From CAZVRZ01 sp964629965 (GTDB lineage: Bacteria; Chloroflexota; Anaerolineae; Anaerolineales; UBA4823), in the NCBI GenBank assembly GCA_964629965.1, contig CAZVRZ010000163.1, forward strand, positions 1 through 11,255: DNA of 11,255 nucleotides, given 5' to 3'. Under the pieces are notes generated by a model. That model worked only from the letters and a program-made list of their open reading frames with translations. It was not told the DNA's origin and searched no databases. A program made the position numbers and the translations under genes. This document shows, in pieces, positions 1 through 5,221 of this stretch. The number at the start of each line of letters is the position of its first letter. Position 1 is the first letter of the stretch.

Positions 1-101
1 GTGATCGCGGCCAGAGCAGGTTTCTCTGCCAGCGTGGACAGCGAAAACGCCAGGCTAAACCCGGTCGCAATTAGTGCAATTCCTAGCGTGACGAAAGTCA
101 T
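1..101 (-). CDS. N-terminus of a membrane or exported protein (partial, runs off left edge)
   Basis: Reading leftward from the ATG at 101-99 gives 33 codons without a stop: MTFVTLGIALIATGFSLAFS followed by LSTLAEKPALAAI. This is a strongly hydrophobic segment of about 20 residues and looks like a first membrane helix or an uncleaved signal anchor. The frame is open upstream to a TAA near 177, but no other ATG, GTG or TTG lies in that stretch, so the ATG at 101 is the best start. There is no Shine-Dalgarno sequence before it; a TATAAT hexamer lies six bases upstream, so translation may be leaderless. The rest of the protein is outside the window, so no family can be named. It could also be a chance ORF, but the composition argues against that. 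Confidence 0.45.
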   Translation of the reverse strand, partial: MTFVTLGIALIATGFSLAFSLSTLAEKPALAAI

Positions 102-107
102 GCGTAG

Positions 108-113
108 ATTATA
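108..113 (-). promoter_or_regulatory. Possible -10 element of a leaderless promoter
   Basis: The minus strand reads TATAAT here, a perfect -10 hexamer, with six bases between it and the ATG at 101. Transcription would start at or next to the start codon, which fits the absence of a ribosome-binding site. No convincing -35 hexamer is seen 16-18 bases further upstream, so support is weak. Confidence 0.3.
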
Positions 114-180
114 TTGAGCTTTTTGGGTAAATAGGTGTGGTGGGAAGTATTCTCCACGCCGACGGGGAAATGCGCCTTAA

Positions 181-206
181 GAAAAGTTCCCCGGTAAAGG
201 GGAACT
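181..206 (-). terminator. Intrinsic terminator reading leftward
   Basis: AGTTCCCC (185-192) and GGGGAACT (199-206) form a perfect 8-bp stem around a 6-base loop. On the minus strand the stem runs straight into TTTC and then TTAA, the usual layout of a rho-independent terminator. It lies between the coiA-like region and the partial gene at 1-101, both on the minus strand, so it would end transcripts from the former before the latter. On the plus strand no T-run follows. Confidence 0.6.
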
Positions 207-326
207 CCAAATTTGTTCAAATCGCCTATTTTCTAAAACCGCATGTTTGCCCCATGTTGAAGCATTCGTGGTAGCAGGAAGTATCAATACCGAAAAACGA
301 TCTTTAGGGGGCAGATTCTATCTCGG

Positions 327-351
327 CAGCTAACAGCCAGCAGTTAGGCTG
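327..351. other. Imperfect stem-loop downstream of the coiA-like region
   Basis: CAGCTAAC (327-334) can pair with GTTAGGCTG (343-351) with one bulged base. ATTATTTT follows on the plus strand. In that direction it resembles a weak terminator, but no plus-strand gene is seen upstream. On the minus strand it lies 22 bases beyond the last stop codon at 373 but lacks a U-run. Its role is unclear. Confidence 0.25.
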
Positions 352-372
352 ATTATTTTGATAAGCGAGCAT

Positions 373-1011
373 TTACTTTATGGAGTTATTATTGTGCATT
401 AGGCGCGCAAGTGTTTTTGCGGAATCAATGCCTTTCGCTGGCCATCTGGGAATTTTAGGGTATATTTTTTCCCAGGCTCGCGGGAAGAACCTGCCGTTTG
501 CATCCTTATCAACTGCGCGGCTGTCGTTATATAGAGTTCCACCTATCATCCCAGATATAGATGATTGAAAATTATGTGTTTTTCCTGCAAGGCCGCGATA
601 GACATCTGCAATTTTACCTTTCCCCCATATCTCGAAAAACCGAACAGTAGCAAAGTGCATAAGTAAGCCCCAAGCCCAGCACTCATGAAGCGAGGGAGCT
701 GTACCTTGCTTAAACTGAGACAATTCAGTTTCTTCTTCTATAACTCCCCGATACTTGCTATTTATATGCTTGACGATTTTTAGGTGGAATCGGGGCGATA
801 ATCCGTTATCCAACATCTGATGGTTGGGACTGACTGCTAGAAGAGTGGTCGTCTTTGAAAGAGACAACGCTGTAATATTGAGCTTCGGAGCGGGTGATGT
901 CGATAGAGAGACTATAGCCGTATCTTTCAGTACACCAAGCTCGATTTGCTGCGTTGTCTGCTGACTTCCCAAGCCACCAATAAACGTCGATTCCGGTTGA
1001 GTTGTAGGCAT
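373..1011 (-). pseudogene. Out-of-frame 3' part of the CoiA-like gene, or an overlapping unknown ORF
   Basis: This 212-codon frame overlaps the last 206 bases of the CoiA-like gene in a different frame. Its apparent ATG start at 1011 and the GAGGA eight bases before it fall inside the conserved LEERTNAY segment of CoiA, so both are probably coincidental. The part past 806 (from about LDNGLSPRF onward) has no overlap with the other gene. It looks like ordinary protein, rich in aromatic and charged residues, including HECWAWGLLMHFATVRFFEI and a basic C-terminus. I do not recognise its family. The simplest reading is that one longer gene has been split by an indel between about 806 and 900, since the second frame lies one base downstream of the first. 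A real separate gene with a shorter start, or a sequencing error, remain possible. Confidence 0.45.
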
Positions 1012-1441
1012 TGGTTCTTTCCTCTAGTTTATCAGGGGATGTGGGTGAGAGTTGAATCTCGTGAGCGACTCTCCAACCCATTGGGAATGTAATCAATATG
1101 TCAGCTACTCGATTCGCTTCAGGTACTACTACTTCGAACTCGATTGTTGCATCGCTAAATTCAGCAAACTGTGCTCGAAGTGCTTGAGCGACCAACTCTT
1201 TACACCGTAAATGTTCGGGGGATTCAGGGTGAACTTCATATTTACTCTTGCAGGCCCCTTGATAATGATAAAAGTGGGCCTGAACAAGGTATCCGGAGCG
1301 CATAAATTCACTGCGAACGATCAGTGGTTCACCACACAGTTGACATATGCAATCCTGGTTTTTGAGTGTTAGCCTAGGATTCTTTACCTGGGTAATATCA
1401 ATGCGTTTGTTGGTGTTTTTCTCTAACGCTATAAATGGCAT
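806..1441 (-). CDS. CoiA-like nuclease-family protein
   Basis: The 211-residue product matches the competence-protein CoiA pattern. Near the N-terminus CICQLC (31-36) and HFYH (56-59) form a putative metal-binding finger. ESPEH with K81 (73-81) follows. The PD-(D/E)xK-type core has D114 in RVADIL, E128 and Q130 in AHEIQLS, and R142 in LEERTNAY; a YWWLGKS segment follows. Family members help process incoming DNA during transformation, though many occur in mobile DNA with unknown roles. ATG at 1441 is the start because an in-frame TAA lies three codons upstream; AGGGA ten bases before it may serve as the ribosome site. The C-terminal tail (SSSSQSQPSDVG) probably results from a frameshift, since the other frame continues for another 144 codons. 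The IS21 element sits just upstream. Base composition is lower in GC than in the operon to the right. Confidence 0.7.
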   Translation of the reverse strand: MPFIALEKNTNKRIDITQVKNPRLTLKNQDCICQLCGEPLIVRSEFMRSGYLVQAHFYHYQGACKSKYEVHPESPEHLRCKELVAQALRAQFAEFSDATIEFEVVVPEANRVADILITFPMGWRVAHEIQLSPTSPDKLEERTNAYNSTGIDVYWWLGKSADNAANRAWCTERYGYSLSIDITRSEAQYYSVVSFKDDHSSSSQSQPSDVG

Positions 1442-1451
1442 AGTCTTTTAG

Positions 1452-1457
1452 TCCCTG
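1452..1457. repeat. Target-site duplication, left copy (TCCCTG)
   Basis: TCCCTG sits directly before the left end of the insertion sequence and recurs directly after the right end at 4122-4127. A 6-bp duplication lies within the range known for IS21-family elements and fixes the element boundaries. Confidence 0.85.
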
Positions 1458-1486
1458 TGTGTTTTGTAAAATAAAAACCGACCACC
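1458..1486 (+). repeat. IS21 left terminal inverted repeat
   Basis: It begins TGTGTTTTGT and ends in AAAAACCGACCACC. Compared with the reverse complement of the right end (4093-4121), 21 of 29 positions agree, including a 13-base identical block AAAAACCGACCAC. A second copy of AAAAACCGNCCACC begins at 1507, giving the multiple transposase sites typical of this family. Confidence 0.85.
1467..1472 (+). promoter_or_regulatory. -10 hexamer at the IS left end (half of a junction promoter)
   Basis: TAAAAT lies nine bases inside the left tip and points toward istA. There is no good -35 at the right distance in the host flank. When the right end is joined head to tail with this end across 2-3 bp, TTGACA (4110-4115) would lie 17-18 bases upstream, the ideal spacing. 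Confidence 0.55.
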
Positions 1487-1506
1487 TTGGCTGAATTTTA
1501 ACACTG

Positions 1507-1520
1507 AAAAACCGTCCACC
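1507..1520 (+). repeat. Second left-end repeat of the IS21 element
   Basis: AAAAACCGTCCACC repeats the inner part of the left inverted repeat (1473-1486, AAAAACCGACCACC) with one changed base, 34 bp further in. It is a likely additional IstA binding site. Confidence 0.7.
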
Positions 1521-1565
1521 GAAGCTCAATTTCCAGGTACGATAACGGACCTGGAGGCAAAGGAG

Positions 1566-3077
1566 ATGAGAACGGTGGAAGACTATGAAGCAATAAGACG
1601 TGCCTATTTTGTGGATAAGATGAGCATCCGAGCAATCCATCGGATGCTGGGGTATGACCGAGAGACAGTCCGCAAGGCGATCGTGCAAGCAGCACCGGTG
1701 CCATACACGCTGGCACAACCGCGCGAAGCGCCGGTGATCGGACCTTACAAACAACGAATAAATGAGCTGCTGAAAGAGAGCAAAAAGCAGAAGCGGAAGC
1801 AACGCTATACGGCGCACCGGATTTTTGAGATCCTGCGCGGCGAAGGATACAGTGGCAGCGAAGGAGCGGTGCATAACTACGTCAGCCGGGAGCGAAAGAA
1901 AGACGAGTACAAAGAGAAGTACATTCCACTGGAGTTCGATCCTGGGCAGGATGCTCAGGTGGACTGGGGTGAAGCCGAGGTGATTTTGGCAGGAGAACGG
2001 GTGAAAGTACAGCTTTTCATCCTGCGGTTGAACTACTCGAAAGCGCGTTTTGTGATGGCGTTTCCATTCCAGAAGCAAGAAGCATTTTTTGAGGGTCACA
2101 ACCAGGCGTTTCGTTTCCTGGGCGGTGTGCCGCGGCGGTTGACGTATGACAATCTAAAGACAGCGGTGTATAAGATCCTGGCAGGGCGGAACCGGCTAGA
2201 GCAGGAGAGCTTCAAGAAATATCGCAGCTATTACCTGTTTGAGAGCAACTACTGCAATCCGGCCCAGGGGCACGAAAAAGGCGGAGTAGAGAATGATGTG
2301 GGTTACGTTCAGCGCAACTTCATGACGCCGTTGCTGGAAGTGAGCAGTTATGAAGAACTGAATGCCCGGTTGTGGAAAGCCTGCCAAGAAAACCTGCACC
2401 GGCGAGTGCGCGGTCAATTGGCTAGCGTCGCAGATATCCTGAACGATGAACGCAGCAAGTTTTTGCCGTTGCCCGGCGAGTTATTCCCGGCTTATGCCAG
2501 TTTTCCAGTGAAACCGAACGGCTACAGCCAGGTAGATCTGGATACCAACCGCTACTCTGTGCCAGCCGAACATGGCAACGACCAATTGGTACTGCGGGCC
2601 TACCCATTCCGAGTTGAGATTTTGTTGGGCAAGGATGTGATTGCTGTCCATCCACGCTGTTTTGACCATGAACAGGATATCCTGAACCCCCTGCACTATC
2701 TGAGCTTGCTGGAACAGCGCCCAGGCGCTTTTGAACATGCCAAGCCGCTGCGCTATTGGCGCAAACATTGGCCAAAGGATTATGATCGCTTGCTGGAAGC
2801 GTTGCGCACTCGCCTGCCAGATGGACGCGGCGCAAAAGAATTCATTGCGGTGCTTAAACTGCACCAGGATCATCCAGCAGACCAGATTGAACACGCGGTG
2901 CATGCGGCACTGGAATTGGGCGCTGCCAGCCTGGATGGCGTGCTGCTTTGTCTTCGCCAATTGCAGCAGGCGCCAGCACAGCTTCCTGCACTGGAGGCCG
3001 AGCGCTTCGCCAGCCTGGCTGCTTTTGGCAACCAGCCAGTGAACTTGCAGCAATATGACCAGTTGGTGGTGAGGTAA
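1566..3077 (+). CDS. istA: IS21-family transposase IstA
   Basis: The 503-residue product is a full-length IS21 transposase, which cuts and joins the element ends in the cytoplasm together with IstB. An N-terminal helix-turn-helix covers about residues 5-40 (MSIRAIHRMLGYDRETV). A basic linker rich in Lys and Arg follows at 70-85. The DDE catalytic core shows D133 in QVDWGE, D195 in LTYDNLK and E242 in GGVENDVG. The C-terminal half includes the usual domain starting near NRYSVP (about 330). GGAGG ends eight bases before the ATG at 1566 and supports that start. The stop at 3077 is two bases from the istB start, so the two are translated from one message. All key residues are present and no frame break is seen. 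Confidence 0.95.
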   Translation: MRTVEDYEAIRRAYFVDKMSIRAIHRMLGYDRETVRKAIVQAAPVPYTLAQPREAPVIGPYKQRINELLKESKKQKRKQRYTAHRIFEILRGEGYSGSEGAVHNYVSRERKKDEYKEKYIPLEFDPGQDAQVDWGEAEVILAGERVKVQLFILRLNYSKARFVMAFPFQKQEAFFEGHNQAFRFLGGVPRRLTYDNLKTAVYKILAGRNRLEQESFKKYRSYYLFESNYCNPAQGHEKGGVENDVGYVQRNFMTPLLEVSSYEELNARLWKACQENLHRRVRGQLASVADILNDERSKFLPLPGELFPAYASFPVKPNGYSQVDLDTNRYSVPAEHGNDQLVLRAYPFRVEILLGKDVIAVHPRCFDHEQDILNPLHYLSLLEQRPGAFEHAKPLRYWRKHWPKDYDRLLEALRTRLPDGRGAKEFIAVLKLHQDHPADQIEHAVHAALELGAASLDGVLLCLRQLQQAPAQLPALEAERFASLAAFGNQPVNLQQYDQLVVR

Positions 3078-3079
3078 CG

Positions 3080-3823
3080 ATGGAGCGCAATGATCTGCTC
3101 GAATCTTACTTGCGTCAGTTGCGTTTGCCTAGTTTTGCACGCAATTACCAGACATTTGCCACCGATGCTGCCCGCAGCAACCAGGATTACACCCGCTACT
3201 TACTCGCTTTGGCGGAGCAGGAAGTGAATAAGCGCGAGCAAAACCGCATCCAAAAACGGGTCAAAGTGGCCCGTTTCCCGGTGCTCAAAGAATTGGCCGA
3301 CTTCGATTTCTCTGCCTTGCCCACCCTCAACAAGGCCCAGGTGCTCGATCTGTCCCGCGGCGAGTACATCCACAAGCGTGAGCCGATTGTGTTCATTGGC
3401 AACCCTGGACTGGGAAAAACTCACCTGGCAATTGCGCTGGCCTTATCTGCCTGCCGCCAGGGGCGCAAAGTCCGCTTCTGGACTACTGCCGGATTGGTCA
3501 ATGAACTACTCCAGGCCCAGGATGAGCACCGCTTGCACCGCTTTGTCTCTTCTGCCCTCAAGCTGGATCTGATTGTGCTCGATGAGCTCGGTTTCATCCC
3601 CTTTTCCGCCAGCGGCGCCCACGCTTTGTTTACCTTTTGTTCTGAAGTCTATGAACGCTTGGCTCTCATCCTCACCACTAACCTCAAGTTCGCTGATTGG
3701 GTTCAGGTATTGGGTGACGAACGTCTCACCGCTGCCTTGCTTGACCGCATCACCCACCATGCCCATATCTTGGAGTTGGTCGGCGAGTCTTTCCGTTTCC
3801 GAGAGAGGTTTCGGGATGGCTGA
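3080..3823 (+). CDS. istB: IS21-family ATPase helper IstB
   Basis: The 247-residue product is the AAA+ ATP-binding partner of IstA, related to DnaC. It oligomerises on DNA and selects and prepares the target for transposition. Walker A is GNPGLGKT (107-114), Walker B is LIVLDE (164-169), a sensor-like ILTTN is at 197-201, and an arginine within LLDRI is at 223. The N-terminal 95 residues form the helical IstA-interacting region (LRLPSFARNY, then many charged residues). Length is normal for the family. The start ATG follows the istA stop by two bases, and GAGG at the istA end serves as the ribosome site, which indicates coupling. The gene is intact. Confidence 0.95.
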   Translation: MERNDLLESYLRQLRLPSFARNYQTFATDAARSNQDYTRYLLALAEQEVNKREQNRIQKRVKVARFPVLKELADFDFSALPTLNKAQVLDLSRGEYIHKREPIVFIGNPGLGKTHLAIALALSACRQGRKVRFWTTAGLVNELLQAQDEHRLHRFVSSALKLDLIVLDELGFIPFSASGAHALFTFCSEVYERLALILTTNLKFADWVQVLGDERLTAALLDRITHHAHILELVGESFRFRERFRDG

Positions 3824-3859
3824 GAATAAGGTTTATCGCTTTCTGACCATTGCCAGGGC

Positions 3860-3903
3860 AAAAAAAGAGCAGAGAGTGCCGAATCTTCGGTCACAATCTC
3901 TGC
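3860..3903 (-). terminator. Minus-strand intrinsic terminator inside the IS element
   Basis: GCAGAGA (3869-3875) pairs with TCTCTGC (3897-3903), and inside it GTGCCGA (3876-3882) pairs with TCGGTCAC (3887-3894) with one bulged T; two further A residues are unpaired, and the loop is ATCT. On the minus strand the stem leads into TCTTTTTTTG, a strong U-run. It would stop transcription entering the element from the right, including from the operon at 4502-11255. On the plus strand after istB there is a hairpin but no U-run. Confidence 0.65.
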
Positions 3904-4008
3904 CCTGACAACGGCGCTCTCCCGGCGCTCAGGTCGCTCCTCAGCGTTGCCCTATCCTCCGCTCGAGCGGCGCGATTCTACCATGTTGGCATGTTTTTGC
4001 CACTGGAC

Positions 4009-4108
4009 GGTTTTTCGTTATGAAAATGGCCGGTTTTTCGTTGTGAATTTTTAACATACAAACTGCTCAGATGGATGGTTTTTCGTTATTAAAGTGGTCG
4101 GTTTTTCG
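4009..4108 (+). repeat. Four GGTTTTTCG repeats at the IS right end
   Basis: GGTTTTTCG occurs at 4009-4017, 4032-4040, 4077-4085 and 4100-4108. They form two pairs, each with 23 bp between starts, and the pairs are 68 bp apart. The outer pair includes the terminal inverted repeat. They are the reverse complement of the AAAAACC core at the left end and are likely IstA binding sites. Confidence 0.75.
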
Positions 4109-4121
4109 ATTGACAAAAACA
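4093..4121 (-). repeat. IS21 right terminal inverted repeat
   Basis: Read on the minus strand it starts TGTTTTTGTC and ends AAAAACCGACCACT, matching the left end over 21 of 29 bases without gaps. TCCCTG, the target duplication, follows directly. Confidence 0.85.
4110..4115 (+). promoter_or_regulatory. Outward-facing consensus -35 hexamer at the IS right end
   Basis: TTGACA lies six bases from the right tip and points out of the element. Next to the present flank the best -10 candidate is poor (TACGGT at 4132-4137), so it is probably nearly silent here. IS21 itself is known to form a strong promoter when two copies abut, from such a -35 and a -10 in the other end. Confidence 0.6.
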
Positions 4122-4127
4122 TCCCTG
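4122..4127. repeat. Target-site duplication, right copy (TCCCTG)
   Basis: Second copy of the hexamer at 1452-1457, directly after the CA-3' tip of the element. Confidence 0.85.
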
Positions 4128-4190
4128 CGAATACGGTTTTGTTTCACCCGGATTCATATGACCAGTCAACTTATTCAATGATACCCGGAG

Positions 4191-4499
4191 TTAGACAGAA
4201 TCGCAAACAATCGTTAGCTGGTCATCACTCATAAAATCACCTGCGCCTCCCGAAATCAACTCGTGCAATCCCTTCCGAATTGTTTTCCTATCCAAACCCG
4301 TGATTTCCGCCATCCTTGTAATCCCGCCGTGCCCCATCTGCTGAGCCTGGAACGCCGCAAACAGCCTGCGCTGCCGGGCGTTCATCAGGCTCATCAGCAG
4401 GTTGATCTGTTCGTGCAGTGCCTTCTCAGGGTGGTCGCCTGAGCTGCGGCAAATTGAGCAGGTGCAGTGGTTGACTCGCAAGCAAGTTTTGGCTGCCAT
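4191..4499 (-). pseudogene. N-terminal remnant of an ISAzo13-type transposase
   Basis: The 102-residue product contains NARQRRLFAAFQAQQMGHGG (about 41-60) followed by ITRMAEITGLDRKTIRKGLHEL (61-82), split here as a winged-helix-type DNA-binding segment. This pattern opens ISAzo13-family transposases, which normally run to several hundred residues with a DDE core. Here the frame ends 20 residues later, and the last part (GDFMSDDQLTIVCDSV) no longer looks like the family. The catalytic part is missing. A Cys-containing leader (HCTCSIC) precedes the helix region. The ATG lies two bases after the stop of the SH3 gene, so the fragment would ride on that message. It could be expressed as a small DNA-binding protein, but a decayed transposase is more likely. 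Confidence 0.6.
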
Positions 4500-4501
4500 T
4501 T

Positions 4502-5221
4502 TTACGGACCGGTGATGCTTAACAGGTGCTGCGCGACCCAGCCGCTGCGCTCATCCGGCAAGATCACATGCGCCCAGGTGATGCTTTCAACTTCGGCGGT
4601 TTCGATGATCTGCACCGGCGTGCCATACGGCAGCCAGGCAACCAATGTACCGCCCGGTTCAGCCCGCAGATTGGCGCCATTCTCGCCAATAACCTGGGCG
4701 GACGGCAGATCGCTCCGAATTGTAAAAACCAGCGAAGCAGCGATCCAACCTTCCACATTTTCCTTGCCATCGAAGTACAGCACGTGCGCCCATTCCATGC
4801 CTTGCACGGTTTGTGTCTCGGAGACAAGCACAGAACTGCCATTGTCGAGCTGGCGAATAATTGTACCGCCAGGCTCCTGGCGTAGATAAACCTGGCTGTA
4901 CTCCTTTGACCAGGCCAGTGTCAGCGGCGGTTTGAGTGTGGGGCTTGGCTTTAGCGTTGCAGTTGGCGCTTCGGTTGGCTTTGCAGGGACTGGGTTGGTA
5001 GGAGTCAAATCCAGATCAGCGGTTGGTGTGACTGTCGCCGATGGGGGATTTAAATTGCCCGAGGCGAAAAACTCTCGAAATAACGGCCCGTAGGCGCGGC
5101 CAACGACCACTATCAAGCCAATCACCAGGGGCAAAACAATTACAAGTGATCCAACGATCCACAACCAACGCGATTGACTGATACGGTGGATGTCAAAGAC
5201 GCCGTCTGGTTTATTCTGCAT
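4502..5221 (-). CDS. Membrane-anchored protein with two bacterial SH3 domains
   Basis: The 239-residue product has a short cytoplasmic start, one membrane helix (about 19-41), and a Thr/Pro-rich spacer (about 57-100, with TPTNPVPAKPTEAPTATLKP). Two bacterial SH3 repeats follow, at about 107-166 and 175-237. Each has an LRxEPGGT strand (VYLRQEPGGT, NLRAEPGGT) and ends in a Gly-Trp turn (EGWIAASLV, SGWVAQHLL). Such domains usually bind cell-wall or surface peptides outside the cell, so it is probably an anchored envelope-binding protein. An ATG ten codons earlier (5251) exists, but the one at 5221 has GGAGAGGAG six bases upstream, so it is preferred. The start overlaps the stop of the CAP gene by 11 bases, pointing to coupled translation. 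It is the last intact gene of the operon. Confidence 0.8.
   Translation of the reverse strand: MQNKPDGVFDIHRISQSRWLWIVGSLVIVLPLVIGLIVVVGRAYGPLFREFFASGNLNPPSATVTPTADLDLTPTNPVPAKPTEAPTATLKPSPTLKPPLTLAWSKEYSQVYLRQEPGGTIIRQLDNGSSVLVSETQTVQGMEWAHVLYFDGKENVEGWIAASLVFTIRSDLPSAQVIGENGANLRAEPGGTLVAWLPYGTPVQIIETAEVESITWAHVILPDERSGWVAQHLLSITGP

Larger units (their letters stand above)
1458..4121 (+). mobile_element. Complete IS21-family insertion sequence (2664 bp)
   Basis: The element has 5'-TG...CA-3' ends, a 29-bp imperfect terminal inverted repeat (21 of 29 positions equal, no gaps), and a 6-bp target duplication on both sides. It carries the two-gene istA-istB unit that defines the family, and extra subterminal repeats: AAAAACCG twice at the left and GGTTTTTCG four times at the right. 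Both genes are open with intact motifs, so the copy is probably functional and fairly recent. It inserted 16 bp upstream of the coiA-like start codon and points away from it. A closely related element is not identified by name. Confidence 0.92.
3824..4121 (+). other. Non-coding right segment of the IS21 element
   Basis: About 300 bases after istB without a credible gene. From left to right it holds the terminator hairpin (3860-3903), a tandem CGGCGCTC pair (3912-3919 and 3923-3930), a perfect 12-bp palindrome CCGCTCGAGCGG (3959-3970), and four GGTTTTTCG repeats leading to the right tip. Confidence 0.7.

Noticed and set aside
292..301. CGAAAAACGATC outside the IS, like the end repeats
   Set aside because: Lacks the ACCG(A/T)CCAC part and no second end is nearby; likely chance.
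1452..1467. An IS left end at 1460 (TGTTTTGT) instead of 1458
   Set aside because: Starting at 1458 gives an ungapped 29-base match with the right end and an exact 6-bp target duplication; 1460 needs gaps.
1398..2099. Long open frame opposite istA on the minus strand
   Set aside because: It is a shadow of istA, with an unlikely amino acid mix and no start signal; istA has all catalytic motifs.
2481..3053. 190-codon minus-strand frame within istA
   Set aside because: Shadow of the C-terminal half of istA; no family pattern.
4467..4889. 140-codon plus-strand frame opposite the SH3 gene
   Set aside because: Antisense shadow; the SH3 repeats on the minus strand are clear.
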